A stretch of 52,048 bases of DNA from JAYPUA01 sp038133845 (lineage in GTDB: Bacteria > SAR324 > NAC60-12): assembly GCA_038133845.1 (NCBI GenBank), contig JAYPUA010000023.1:1-52048 (forward strand), given 5' to 3'. How positions within the stretch are numbered: the stretch's first letter is position 1; each line of letters starts with the position of its first letter. Shown here piece after piece: positions 39,546-48,167 of this stretch. The notes beneath the pieces were generated by a model. The model searched no databases. It saw nothing but the letters and a program-made list of their open reading frames with translations, and was not told the origin of the DNA. A program made the position numbers and the translations under genes.

Positions 39546-40898
39546 ATGAACGCCCTGCCGTCGCCCATGCGTGTCGGCGTGGTCACCCTGGCACGCCCCA
39601 CCTTTGACGTCCCCTTTGCCGAGCAGACGGCTGAGCAGGCCTGGACGCTGCTGGAGCAGCTTCCCGTGGAGTTGGTCGGATCGCGCGAATTGCTCTTTGA
39701 CGCCGCGGCCATTGAGGCTCAGCTTCCCGCGTTGCAGGCTCAGCCGCTGGACCTGCTGCTCGTGCTGCAGCTGACCTTCACCGATGCCACCATGACCGTC
39801 CGACTTGCGGAGACCTTTGACGCTCCGCTGCTCTTCTGGTCCTTTCCGGAAGACCGCACCGGTGGACGTCTGCGGCTGAACTCGCTCTGCGGCATCAACC
39901 TCGCCTCCCATGCTCTCGGGAAATCCGGACTGCGCTGCGACTACCTGCACCTGCGCCCAGATGACCCGGAGGCCCAAGCCGAGCTGCAGGCCTGGTTTCG
40001 AGCCTTTCAGGCCCGCAAGAACCTGGCTGCAACCCGGCTGGCGGTGGTCGGAAGGCATCCGGACGGATTCCATACCTGCGCCTACGATGCCCAAAAGCTT
40101 CAGGCGCTGACCGGAGTGACCGTGGAGCAACTGGAGCTTCCGGACCTGTTTGCCGAGGCCGAGCAGGTCCCTTCCGAGACCGTGCAGGCGCTCCGAGAAG
40201 AGCTGACACCTCAAATTCAAGGGCTGGATGCGGTCGAGCAACCTCCGCTGGAAAAGAGCCTCCGGGTGTTTGCGACCTTGCGGGAGAAGGCTCAACGCTG
40301 TGGCTACCAAGGCTACTCGGTGCGCTGCTGGCCGGAGTTCTTCACGGAATACGGTTGCGCCGCCTGCGGGGCAATGGGGCTGCTCAACTCGGAGCGCATC
40401 GCCGCCGGATGCGAGGCCGACGTCTACGGGACCCTGAGCACGCTGATCCTGAACTGGGTCGGCGAGGAGCCCTCCTTCATCGCCGACCTGGTGGACATCA
40501 ACGCCAAAGAGGATAGCGGGGTGTTCTGGCACTGCGGACTCGCTCCGCTCAACATGGCCGATCCGGAGGCTCCCGTCGAGGCCGGAATCCACTCCAACCG
40601 CAAGAAGCCGCTGGTCAACGAGTTTCCGCTCAAGCCCGGACGAGTGACCCTCGCCCGGCTGAGTCAGGCCCGCAACGAGACCCGGCTGGTCGTCGGAGGG
40701 GGAACGATGCTCAAGGCCCCCAAGAGCTTCTCTGGGACCTCCGGGGTGATTCGCTTCGACAAGCCGGCCGCCCAGGTGCTCGACACGGTCATGAAGGAGG
40801 GGCTGGAGCATCACTACGCGATCACCTATGGGGACGTCCGCAAGTCGCTTCATGCGCTCGCCCGTCAACTGGATCTCCCCGTGCTGGAGCTGACCTGA
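39546..40898 (+). CDS. L-fucose/L-arabinose isomerase-like protein
   Basis: This 450-residue protein is of the fucose isomerase-like family (COG2407 type), which interconverts aldoses and ketoses with Mn2+. It starts with MRVGVVTLARPTFDVPFAE and contains WPEFFTEYGCAACGAMGLLN, GCEADVYGTL, DLVDINAKEDSGVFWHCG, GGGTML and a C-terminal HHYAITYGD. Acidic and His residues in CEAD, VDIN and WHCG are plausible metal ligands. A GAGGAGAAAC ribosome site precedes the ATG. From memory, a fucose-isomerase-family enzyme isomerises sulfoquinovose in the sulfo-EMP2 route, which fits the kinase and aldolase beside it. The exact sugar is unproven. Confidence 0.83.
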   Translation: MNALPSPMRVGVVTLARPTFDVPFAEQTAEQAWTLLEQLPVELVGSRELLFDAAAIEAQLPALQAQPLDLLLVLQLTFTDATMTVRLAETFDAPLLFWSFPEDRTGGRLRLNSLCGINLASHALGKSGLRCDYLHLRPDDPEAQAELQAWFRAFQARKNLAATRLAVVGRHPDGFHTCAYDAQKLQALTGVTVEQLELPDLFAEAEQVPSETVQALREELTPQIQGLDAVEQPPLEKSLRVFATLREKAQRCGYQGYSVRCWPEFFTEYGCAACGAMGLLNSERIAAGCEADVYGTLSTLILNWVGEEPSFIADLVDINAKEDSGVFWHCGLAPLNMADPEAPVEAGIHSNRKKPLVNEFPLKPGRVTLARLSQARNETRLVVGGGTMLKAPKSFSGTSGVIRFDKPAAQVLDTVMKEGLEHHYAITYGDVRKSLHALARQLDLPVLELT

Positions 40899-42019
40899 TG
40901 GCGTTGCGTTACGGATTCATCGGCTGCGGCATGATGGGGCAGGAACACCTGCGGAACCTGGCCATGATCCCGGACACGGAAGTCACCACGATCTTCGAGC
41001 CCGATGCAGGAATGCGTCAGGAGTCGGCGAGGCTGGTTGAGGCACGTTTTGTGGGATCCGAGGAGGCCGTCCTTCAGGCTCCGGACGTCGATGCCCTGGT
41101 CATCACCAGCCCCAATTTTCTGCATGCCGGGCAGCTTCAACAGATCGCCGAGGTCCGCCCGCTTCCCCTTTTGGTGGAGAAGCCTGTCTGCACCTCGCTC
41201 TCACAGCTTCGGACTCTTGAAGCCCTGAGCCGCAGTTACCCGGAGCCGATCTGGGTGGCCATGGAGTATCGCTACATGCCTCCGATTGCGCGGCTGGTGG
41301 AAGAGGTCCACTCCGGTGTTTCCCTGGGAAAAATCGTCTCCTTGAGCATCCGAGAACACCGCTACCCGTTTCTCTCGAAGGTGGGGGACTGGAACCGCTT
41401 CAACGAAAACACCGGAGGCACTCTGGTTGAGAAATGTTGCCACTTCTTCGACCTGATGCGCTTCATCCTGCAAAGCGAGCCGATCCGCATCTTTGGCTCC
41501 GGAGGCCAGGACGTGAACCACCTGGACGAAGAGTATGACGGGCGAATACCGGACATCCTGGACAACGCCTTTGTGGTCGTGGACTTTGCCTCCGGGCAGC
41601 GCGCAATGCTGGAGTTGAGCATGTTTGCCGACGGCTCGTGGTATCAGGAGTCCGTCGCCGTGGTCGGCTCGCAGGGCAAAGTGGAGTGCCAGGTTCCCGG
41701 GCCCACACGGTTCTGGCCCAGGTCCTCTCTGGGCGAGTCCCCAACGCCGCTGCTGACCCTGAGCCCCCGAGAACCCAAGGGTCCCCAGACGCTTGAAGTT
41801 CCGGTGGATCCCCAGCTGCTTGAGGCCGGAGATCACAACGGCTCCACCTTTTATCAGCATGAGCGCTTCGCCCGCGTCCTCCGCGGAGCCCAGGCGGTTG
41901 AGGTGACACTGCTCGATGGGCTCAAGGCGGTTCTGATGGGTCTGGCCGCACATCGCTCCATTGCAACCGGTCAGGTCGTGGATCTGACCCAGGGGGAATA
42001 CCTCCTGCCTCAAGGCTAA
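40898..42019 (+). CDS. Gfo/Idh/MocA-family NAD(P)-dependent oxidoreductase
   Basis: This 373-residue protein has a Rossmann fold with GFIGCGMMGQEHLR, ITSPNFLHA, the signature LLVEKPVCTS, and a substrate-domain segment GGTLVEKCCHFFDLMRF. Family members oxidise sugars or inositol, and some act as NAD-dependent glycosidases by transient oxidation at C3. No classical GH31 sulfoquinovosidase is in this cluster. I recall that NAD-dependent sulfoquinovosidases (GH188) of this fold occur in sulfosugar clusters lacking GH31, so that is a specific possibility. The start shares one base with the isomerase stop. It is read as an oxidoreductase until tested. Confidence 0.87.
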   Translation: MALRYGFIGCGMMGQEHLRNLAMIPDTEVTTIFEPDAGMRQESARLVEARFVGSEEAVLQAPDVDALVITSPNFLHAGQLQQIAEVRPLPLLVEKPVCTSLSQLRTLEALSRSYPEPIWVAMEYRYMPPIARLVEEVHSGVSLGKIVSLSIREHRYPFLSKVGDWNRFNENTGGTLVEKCCHFFDLMRFILQSEPIRIFGSGGQDVNHLDEEYDGRIPDILDNAFVVVDFASGQRAMLELSMFADGSWYQESVAVVGSQGKVECQVPGPTRFWPRSSLGESPTPLLTLSPREPKGPQTLEVPVDPQLLEAGDHNGSTFYQHERFARVLRGAQAVEVTLLDGLKAVLMGLAAHRSIATGQVVDLTQGEYLLPQG

Positions 42020-42020
42020 G

Positions 42021-42749
42021 ATGTACGATCACTCTGGAAAAACCATTGTAGTCACCGGCGCAACGGGTGGGATCGGGCGCGAGATGGTCGACCTCCTTGC
42101 GCAGGAGCACGCGGATCTGTTTCTGGTGGACCTGGAGCGCCCTGCACTCCAGGAGCTGGCTCTGCGCTACCCCGGAGTCTCTGTCCGCTGGATGGCCTCG
42201 GATTTGGGGAGTGTTGAGGAGTGCCGACGAGTCGCACAAGAAGCGGGTTCTACCGTCTATGGGCTGGTACATTTTGCCGGAGTGTTTGAGGCCGATCCGG
42301 AGGGAGTGGACGATCACGGGGTCTGGGACCGCGCGCTTCAGCATAACCTGACCAACGCGTACGACCTGATCGGTGCGTTATCGCCACACTTTGACACCAG
42401 CCAGATTGGGAGGATCGTGCTGACTTCGTCGCTGGCCTATCGGCGAGGTGCCTACGAACATGTCCCCTACACTGCAGCAAAGGGAGGAGTCACCGGGTTG
42501 GTGCGCGCCTTCTCTCGCAGGCTGGCTCCGGGCATTCTGGTCAACGGCCTGGCTCCGGGGATCATCGACACCCGCATGCCGGCTCAGATCATTGCCGAGC
42601 GTGGAGAGACCCTACGGAACCAGATTCCGCTCAAACGCTGGGGACATCCTCGCGAGGTGGCCACGGTTGCAGACTTTCTGCTCTCGGAAGGGGCCAGTTA
42701 CATGACCGGACAAATTCTCAACGTCGACGGCGGAATCATCAACAGTTGA
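42021..42749 (+). CDS. Short-chain dehydrogenase/reductase (classical SDR)
   Basis: This 242-residue classical SDR has cofactor motif TGATGGIG, HFAGVFE, catalytic Ser in TSSLAYRRG and YTAAKGG, and the C-terminal ASYMTGQILNVDGG typical of FabG-like SDRs. It reduces or oxidises an alcohol or aldehyde with NAD(P). The start follows the Gfo/Idh stop by one base. In the proposed pathway it could act on a sulfosugar or on a C3 sulfonate intermediate. The window has no aldehyde dehydrogenase, so the sulfolactaldehyde step is an open candidate role. That is inference. Confidence 0.88.
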   Translation: MYDHSGKTIVVTGATGGIGREMVDLLAQEHADLFLVDLERPALQELALRYPGVSVRWMASDLGSVEECRRVAQEAGSTVYGLVHFAGVFEADPEGVDDHGVWDRALQHNLTNAYDLIGALSPHFDTSQIGRIVLTSSLAYRRGAYEHVPYTAAKGGVTGLVRAFSRRLAPGILVNGLAPGIIDTRMPAQIIAERGETLRNQIPLKRWGHPREVATVADFLLSEGASYMTGQILNVDGGIINS

Positions 42750-42751
42750 TC

Positions 42752-43270
42752 ATGATCCTCAAACTTCTGTCCCCCCTGCTGGCCCTCCTTAAGTGGTCTG
42801 CGATCATGCTCACTGCGGTGATGCTGGTGATCATGGTTGTGCAGGTGTTCTTTCGCTACGTCCTGAACGATTCCATTGTCTGGGCAGAGGAGCTTTCGAC
42901 CTTCATGATGATGTGGGTCGCCTTTCTGGTCGCTCCGGTGCTCTACCGGGAGCGCCGGAACGTGACGATCACGTTGTTGGTGGAGAAGTTTCCCCCCCGG
43001 ATGCAGCAGCTGCTTGCGATGGTAATGGAGGTTGCCATCCTGGCCGTGATTGTCTACTTCTTCAACGAGTCCCTGAACGTGGTACAGCGCGGCCACCTGA
43101 CCAAGGTCACCTCTGTTCCGATCACCTTCTTCCATGTCAACCTGATCGTGCCGATCTCCATGGTCTTCATGTTCTGGGTCGGGTTGGTGAATTTCTGGGA
43201 GGCTCTGGTGGGTTTTCGGGAAAATCGGAAGCTGGACTTCGGCACCACCACTTCTGGAGCACTGGAGTAA
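42752..43270 (+). CDS. TRAP transporter small permease, DctQ type
   Basis: This 172-residue inner-membrane protein has four transmembrane helices. VFFRYVLNDSIVWAEELSTFMMMW (in part) is the characteristic DctQ segment, followed by RRNVTITLLVEKFPP. DctQ pairs with DctM to form the membrane part of a TRAP uptake system driven by a sodium gradient. A TTG at 42746 is in frame just upstream, but ATG 42752 directly after the SDR stop is preferred. It is followed after three bases by the DctM gene. Confidence 0.92.
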   Translation: MILKLLSPLLALLKWSAIMLTAVMLVIMVVQVFFRYVLNDSIVWAEELSTFMMMWVAFLVAPVLYRERRNVTITLLVEKFPPRMQQLLAMVMEVAILAVIVYFFNESLNVVQRGHLTKVTSVPITFFHVNLIVPISMVFMFWVGLVNFWEALVGFRENRKLDFGTTTSGALE

Positions 43271-43273
43271 CCC

Positions 43274-44563
43274 ATGGTTTCACCGCTGTTCATTGTCCTC
43301 TTCCTGGTGCTCATGTTCCTTGGGCTCCCCGTCCTGTTTGCCCTGCTGCTTGCTCCAGGGATCGGGCTGTTCCTGGACGGTCAGCCGCTGATGGCGACCC
43401 GGCTGGTCTCCAGAATGATCTCCGGAATCCAAGCCGGTCCATTGCTGGCGATCCCCTTCTTCATGCTCGCTGGCGAGTTGATGAACCGAGGCGGGATCAC
43501 GAAGTCCTTGGTGGACTTCTCCGACACCATGATCGGACACTTTCGCGCCGGGCTGGCCCAGGTGAACATCCTCTCCAGCATCCTCTTCGCCGGACTCTCC
43601 GGATCTGCCGTTGCAGACACCTCGGCCATCGGCTCGATGCTCATTCCGGCGATGGAGAAGAACGGCTACTCGACCCGGTTTTCTGCAGCGATCACGGCGG
43701 CCTCTTCGGTGATTGGTCCGATCATTCCTCCCTCCGGGATCATGATCCTCTATGCTTTTGTCATGAACGTCTCCGTCGGAGGGTTGTTTGCCGCAGGGAT
43801 CGTTCCGGGGCTGATGGTCGGGCTGTCGCTGATGCTGATCACGCGCTTCATCGCGGTCAAGCGTCACTATCCTCAAGGACGTCGCTATTCTTGGGGAGAG
43901 CGTGGGGTCGCTCTGCGCCAGGCCTTTCTGCCGCTGATGACTCCGATCCTGCTCCTTGGTGGAATCCTCAGCGGCATCTTCACGCCGACGGAGGCCTCGG
44001 CGTTCGCGGCTGCCTACGCTCTGGTGATCAGCCTGTTCATCCTGCGCACCATCTCGGTGAAGGAACTTCCGGACGTTCTGCTCAAATCGGCAATGACCTC
44101 CGGTGCCGTCCTGCTCCTGGTCGGAGCGGCCGTGGCGTTTTCCTTTGTCATCACCATCTCCGGAATTCCCAGGACGCTGACGGAGGCGCTGCTCTCCCTG
44201 ACCCAGAACAAGTACCTGTTGCTCTTCCTGTTCAACGTGATCTTGCTGGTCACCGGAATGTTCCTTGATGCCGGTCCGGCCATCTTGATCCTGGGCCCCA
44301 TCCTCGGCCCAACTTTTGTCAACTTGGGGATCGACCCCCTGCACTTTGCCATCATGATGTGCGTGAACCTGACCGTCGGGCTGGCTACGCCTCCAATGGG
44401 TTTGGTACTGTTTGTTGCCTCCAGTATCTCCGGCGAGAAGGTGGAGCGCATTGTCAAGGAAATGCTGCCGTTTCTGGCAGTAGAGATCGTGGTGATCCTT
44501 CTGATCACCTACGTTCCGGAGCTGTCGCTGACACTTCCCCGCTGGTTGGGGTTCATGCGATAG
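43274..44563 (+). CDS. TRAP transporter large permease, DctM type
   Basis: This 429-residue inner-membrane protein has about a dozen helices. It includes AIPFFMLAGELMNRGGITKSLVDF (in part), LFAGLSGSAVADTSAIGSMLIPAM (in part), SSVIGPIIPPSGIMILYAF (in part) and TVGLATPPMGLVLFVASS, all typical of DctM. It transports an organic anion presented by the DctP protein next to it. TRAP systems for C3 sulfonates are known in sulfolactate and DHPS degraders, so a sulfonate is possible here. Confidence 0.94.
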   Translation: MVSPLFIVLFLVLMFLGLPVLFALLLAPGIGLFLDGQPLMATRLVSRMISGIQAGPLLAIPFFMLAGELMNRGGITKSLVDFSDTMIGHFRAGLAQVNILSSILFAGLSGSAVADTSAIGSMLIPAMEKNGYSTRFSAAITAASSVIGPIIPPSGIMILYAFVMNVSVGGLFAAGIVPGLMVGLSLMLITRFIAVKRHYPQGRRYSWGERGVALRQAFLPLMTPILLLGGILSGIFTPTEASAFAAAYALVISLFILRTISVKELPDVLLKSAMTSGAVLLLVGAAVAFSFVITISGIPRTLTEALLSLTQNKYLLLFLFNVILLVTGMFLDAGPAILILGPILGPTFVNLGIDPLHFAIMMCVNLTVGLATPPMGLVLFVASSISGEKVERIVKEMLPFLAVEIVVILLITYVPELSLTLPRWLGFMR

Positions 44564-44638
44564 TTTCCGGGTTCCATTCGTGGGGACGGAAGCGGTTTTC
44601 GTTCCCGGGCGTTCTTTCAAATGAACAAGGAGTGTGTC

Positions 44639-45712
44639 ATGAAAACAACATCCCTGCGCCGCTGGCTGACTGCACTTGTCGCAGGCACAGCCTTCCTCCT
44701 GCCTTCCGCTGCCAGCCTTTCTGCCAAGGAGGTCGTCAAAATCAACTTCTTTGCCAACGAAAACGATGAGGACTTTGACGGTTCCATGGTCTTCAAGGAC
44801 TATGTGGAGTCGCGTTCCAACGGTGAGATTGAAGTCCAGGTCTATCCCAACGGGGGGTTCTGCTCGAAGGATGCCGAGTGTCTGGATGCGATCCAGTCCG
44901 GAGCCCTGGAGATCTACATCACCACCATCGGGGGCTTTGGAAACGTTTACGGTCCTGCCCAGGTGATGGACCTGCCCTACATGTTCCCGGATGACCGGGT
45001 CGCCGAGTGCGTCTTCGATGGTCCGTTCACGCACCAGCTACGAGTCGCCGTGCTGGATGAAGGCATCCCGATGCGTCTGATGGCCATCTCGAACACGGGG
45101 GGCTGGAGAAACATTGCCAACACCAAGCGTCAGATTCGCTCTCCACAGGATGTGAAGGGGCTGAAGGTCCGGACCATCAAGGCCGACGTCCAGATCGAGT
45201 TGGTCAAGGCAATGGGCGGAAACCCGACTCCGATTTCCTGGCCTGAGGTGTACACCTCCCTGGCAACCGGGGTTGTGGACGGGACCAAGAACGGGATCAC
45301 AGACATTGTCGGCATGAAGTTCCATGAGCACCTCAAGCACATCACCCTCGACGGGCATGCGTATATGGGGGCCTTGTGGTTCTTCAGCGAGGCCCGCTGG
45401 CAGCAGTTCCCTGCCGCTCACCAGCGCATCCTCTTCGACGGATTCCAGCACCTGAAGAGCACGGCCCGAGCCTTCCCGATGCGCAAGCAGGTTCCTGCCT
45501 ACGAAGACTTCAAGAAGGCCGGCGGTACGATCTACGTCCCAACTCCTGCAGAGAAAGAGGCCTTCAAGGCAGCGGCAGCACCGGTTTATGACTGGTACAA
45601 GGGCAAATTTGGTGACGAGTGGCTCATCAAGCTGGAAAACGCAGTTGCTCAGTGCAATGCCTCGGTGACCAACGAGTTCCTCATGGCCACCCAGCCCAAG
45701 CTTCGCAACTGA
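44639..45712 (+). CDS. TRAP transporter solute-binding protein, DctP type
   Basis: This 357-residue periplasmic binding protein is of the DctP family. It has a signal peptide (residues 1-29, LVAGTAFLLPSAASLSA), then FANENDEDFDGSMVFKDYV, VQVYPNGGF, GLKVRT with the conserved substrate-binding Arg, and SWPEVYTSLATGVVDGTKN. DctP proteins hold carboxylate-containing solutes. The start at ATG 44639 has AAGGAG six bases upstream. It is separated from the dctM gene by 75 bases and from the next gene by a strong hairpin at 45722-45745. Confidence 0.93.
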   Translation: MKTTSLRRWLTALVAGTAFLLPSAASLSAKEVVKINFFANENDEDFDGSMVFKDYVESRSNGEIEVQVYPNGGFCSKDAECLDAIQSGALEIYITTIGGFGNVYGPAQVMDLPYMFPDDRVAECVFDGPFTHQLRVAVLDEGIPMRLMAISNTGGWRNIANTKRQIRSPQDVKGLKVRTIKADVQIELVKAMGGNPTPISWPEVYTSLATGVVDGTKNGITDIVGMKFHEHLKHITLDGHAYMGALWFFSEARWQQFPAAHQRILFDGFQHLKSTARAFPMRKQVPAYEDFKKAGGTIYVPTPAEKEAFKAAAAPVYDWYKGKFGDEWLIKLENAVAQCNASVTNEFLMATQPKLRN

Positions 45713-45721
45713 CCTCCCTCC

Positions 45722-45745
45722 TCCGGAGCCGTTTCAGGCTCCGGA
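45722..45745 (+). other. Intercistronic stem-loop after dctP
   Basis: TCCGGAGCC and GGCTCCGGA form a perfect 9-base stem with a 6-base loop, nine bases after the dctP stop. A pyrimidine-rich stretch without a T run follows. It may limit read-through or stabilise the upstream messenger. Confidence 0.55.
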
Positions 45746-45757
45746 CCTTCCTCCTCA

Positions 45758-46693
45758 ATGAATGATCCCCACACCGTCTTGACGCCGCCCAATCCCTCTC
45801 GTCTCAGGAGACAGCTGTTTGAGCTGCTCGGAGATCTCCCGGATCGGGAGGCTCCGTTCCGCTCCACGCTGGTGCGCACCGTCGAGCATGCGGACTTCAT
45901 CCAGGAAGACTGGCTGTTTGAGTGGAATCAGATAGAGCCGGTCCCCGGAGTGCTCCTCAAACCACGCCATGTGGAGCCTCCGTTTCCAGCGGTGCTCTAT
46001 CATCATGCGCACGGCGGGGACTATGAGTTGGGCAAGGACGAGTTGCTGCAAGGACGCAAGGCGTTGCGGCGTCCCTACGGTCCGGAGTTGGTTCGCCTGG
46101 GATATGCCGTGTTGTGCGTGGACGCCTGGTGCTTTGGAGAGCGGCAGGGACGGAGCGAGTCGGAGGTCTTCAAGGAGATGCTCTGGAAGGGAGAGGTCCT
46201 GTGGGGCAGGATGGTCTTTGACGCCCTCAAGGCCTTTGACTTTCTGACTTCGCGCCCAGACATCAAGGCGGACTCGGTGGCCAGCATGGGGATCTCCATG
46301 GGAGGGACCATGGCTCTGTGGAGCACGGCGTTGGAGCCCCGAATTCGGGCCTGCGTCGATCTCTGCAGCCTCGCGGATTACGATGCCCTGATCGCCCAAA
46401 AAGCCTTGGACCGCCACGGCATCTATTACTACGTCCCGGACCTGCTGAAGCACACCTCGGCCTCAGAGTTGAACTCGCTCACCGCGCCTCGCCCGAGGAT
46501 GTGCGTCGTCGGACGCCACGATGCCCTGACCCCGATCTCTGGAGTCGAAGGTATTGACAGGACCTTGAGTGACCTCTATTCTGCATCCGAAAATCCGGAA
46601 GGCTGGAACCTGCTTGTCACAGAGACCGGACATTTTGAGACCGAACTTTCGCACACCCGAGTCCTGGAGTTTCTCCAGAACTCTCTGTCCTGA
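45758..46693 (+). CDS. Alpha/beta hydrolase, dienelactone hydrolase-like
   Basis: This 311-residue protein has the nucleophile elbow GISMGG (Ser near residue 178), a DALTP acid-bearing loop and the catalytic His in TETGHFET. HHAHGGDYELGKDEL forms the likely oxyanion region. No signal peptide is present, so it acts in the cytosol. Similar enzymes are esterases or dienelactone-type hydrolases. Between the TRAP and ABC genes it could de-acylate an imported glycolipid or lactone, for example a lysosulfolipid or a sugar lactone, but the substrate cannot be read. Confidence 0.83.
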   Translation: MNDPHTVLTPPNPSRLRRQLFELLGDLPDREAPFRSTLVRTVEHADFIQEDWLFEWNQIEPVPGVLLKPRHVEPPFPAVLYHHAHGGDYELGKDELLQGRKALRRPYGPELVRLGYAVLCVDAWCFGERQGRSESEVFKEMLWKGEVLWGRMVFDALKAFDFLTSRPDIKADSVASMGISMGGTMALWSTALEPRIRACVDLCSLADYDALIAQKALDRHGIYYYVPDLLKHTSASELNSLTAPRPRMCVVGRHDALTPISGVEGIDRTLSDLYSASENPEGWNLLVTETGHFETELSHTRVLEFLQNSLS

Positions 46694-46733
46694 ATGCGAC
46701 CTCATCTCCAGGTGCCTATGACTCAACGCTAAA

Positions 46734-46748
46734 TTGCCGAATCGGCAA
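46734..46748. repeat. Short inverted repeat upstream of the ABC operon
   Basis: TTGCCG and CGGCAA are separated by AAT, about 90 bases before the sugar-binding-protein gene. It could be an operator half-pair or a small hairpin. I see no second copy of it in the window. Confidence 0.3.
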
Positions 46749-46802
46749 GCCATTCACCCGAACACACCGGTCCGTCACGATCGGTTTTTCTGAAAGAACA
46801 CT

Positions 46803-46820
46803 CTTGTTGTCACCAACAAG
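46803..46820 (+). other. Leader hairpin before the sugar-binding-protein ribosome site
   Basis: CTTGTTG and CAACAAG form a 7-base stem with loop TCAC, six bases before the AAGGAG ribosome site. It may shield the messenger 5' end. Nothing shows a riboswitch. Confidence 0.4.
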
Positions 46821-46837
46821 AAACCAAGGAGAAACAA

Positions 46838-48115
46838 ATGAAGATTTTTGCAAAAAAGATGATCGGCGCCTTGCTCTCCACGGGCCTGGCTCTTTCCGTA
46901 GGCTTCTCGGCTCACGCTGTGGAGTTGAGTGTGATGCTCAACGCAGATGGCAAGGAGACCGCGGTTCTGGGAGATCTGATCGAGCGCTACCAGAAGCAGA
47001 ATCCTGGGGTGACCATCAAGATGAACGTGGTGGGCTACAACGTGATCCGCGAGCAATTGGAGTCGCAACTTCAGGCTGGCGGTGGCCCGGACATCGGCAA
47101 GATCACCAACCTCGGCGGCCTCAACCCGTACTACATCGACCTGACTCCGTACGTCAACGCCTCGGATTGGGAGTCCATGTATGGAGCGGTGCTGCCTTGG
47201 TACCGCGCCGGCAAACCGGGAGGCATCTACGGATTCCACTCGGAAATGACCGTCACCGGGCCCTACATCAACGCCACCATGTTTGAAGAAGCCGGGGTTG
47301 CCATCCCGCAAGCCGGAGCGACCTGGGATGAGTGGGCCGACGCCACGCGCGCGGTGATGCAGAAGACCGGATCGTATGCAGCGATGGTCATGGACCGCTC
47401 CGGACACCGAATGGCCGGCCCGGCGATGTCCTACGGCGCCAAGTACTTCGACGCCCAAGGCAAGCTGATTGTGGACGACGGCTTCCGCAGCTTTGCCGAG
47501 CGGATGGTCAGTTGGCACAGAGAGGGGCTGATGCCCGCAGACATCTGGCCCGCAGTCTCTGGCTCCAAGTACGCAAACGGGAACGAGATGTTCTTTAACC
47601 AGGATGTCCCTTTCTACATGTCCGGCTCCTGGAACGTAGCCAACGTCTCGAAGAACGTAGGCGACAAGTTTGACTGGCGTGTGGTGCCGGTGCCTTGCGG
47701 TCCGTCCGGATGCGGGATCATGCCCGGAGGTGCAGGCTATGTGGCTTTCAACACCAGCAAGAATCCGGCTGAAGCAGCCAAGTTCGTGGCCTGGCTTGGG
47801 AACTACGAACAGGCGAAGGAGTACTACAGCCGCATCTACGCGATCCCGGCAAACGCCCGGGTTCAGTCGGAAGGCATCGACTACTCCCAGTATGGCGCAA
47901 CTCCCTCCATCTCGGAGGGGCTGAACGTGTTTGCCGCCGGGGCAGCCAAGGCCGCCCAGCAGACGCCTCAGGCGTACCAACTCCAAGGCAATCCCTTCAA
48001 CTTCGTCATCTTCAACGCCACCACCCAGTATCTTGCCGGGGTGATGAACGAAGAGTTGACGATGAGCGAGGCAATCGACAAGATCCGCCAGGAAATCGCG
48101 GACAAGACCAAGTAA
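46838..48115 (+). CDS. ABC sugar-binding protein, family 1 (MalE/UgpB-like)
   Basis: This 425-residue periplasmic binding protein has a signal peptide (residues 1-27, LLSTGLALSVGFSAHA). It is followed by VELSVMLNADGKETAVL, IERYQKQNPGVTIKMNVVGY, LQAGGGPDIGKI and FYMSGSWNV, typical of carbohydrate-binding cluster B/D proteins. The start has AAGGAG upstream. Length and class equal those of SmoF, the sulfoquinovosyl-glycerol-binding protein of Agrobacterium, so a sulfoquinovoside ligand is plausible but not shown. The two permeases and ATPase follow on the same strand. Confidence 0.9.
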   Translation: MKIFAKKMIGALLSTGLALSVGFSAHAVELSVMLNADGKETAVLGDLIERYQKQNPGVTIKMNVVGYNVIREQLESQLQAGGGPDIGKITNLGGLNPYYIDLTPYVNASDWESMYGAVLPWYRAGKPGGIYGFHSEMTVTGPYINATMFEEAGVAIPQAGATWDEWADATRAVMQKTGSYAAMVMDRSGHRMAGPAMSYGAKYFDAQGKLIVDDGFRSFAERMVSWHREGLMPADIWPAVSGSKYANGNEMFFNQDVPFYMSGSWNVANVSKNVGDKFDWRVVPVPCGPSGCGIMPGGAGYVAFNTSKNPAEAAKFVAWLGNYEQAKEYYSRIYAIPANARVQSEGIDYSQYGATPSISEGLNVFAAGAAKAAQQTPQAYQLQGNPFNFVIFNATTQYLAGVMNEELTMSEAIDKIRQEIADKTK

Positions 48116-48129
48116 GCCTTACACCAACT

Positions 48130-48152
48130 GAGGTCGGCAGCATGCCGGCCTC
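48130..48152 (+). other. Intercistronic stem-loop after the ABC binding-protein gene
   Basis: GAGGTCGGCA and TGCCGGCCTC form a 10-base stem (one G-T pair) with a 3-base loop, 14 bases after the stop. No T run follows. It resembles stem-loops that raise binding-protein expression over the permeases. Confidence 0.6.
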
Positions 48153-48167
48153 ACACCCCAAACAAGC

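Noticed and set aside
43280..45034. A ~584-codon open frame antisense to the TRAP permease and DctP genes
   Set aside because: The translation is rich in Asp, Gln, His and Arg without any family signature, and the sense strand codes a clear DctM.
46734..46820. Riboswitch in the leader of the ABC sugar operon
   Set aside because: Two small hairpins are present but no conserved aptamer core that I recognise.
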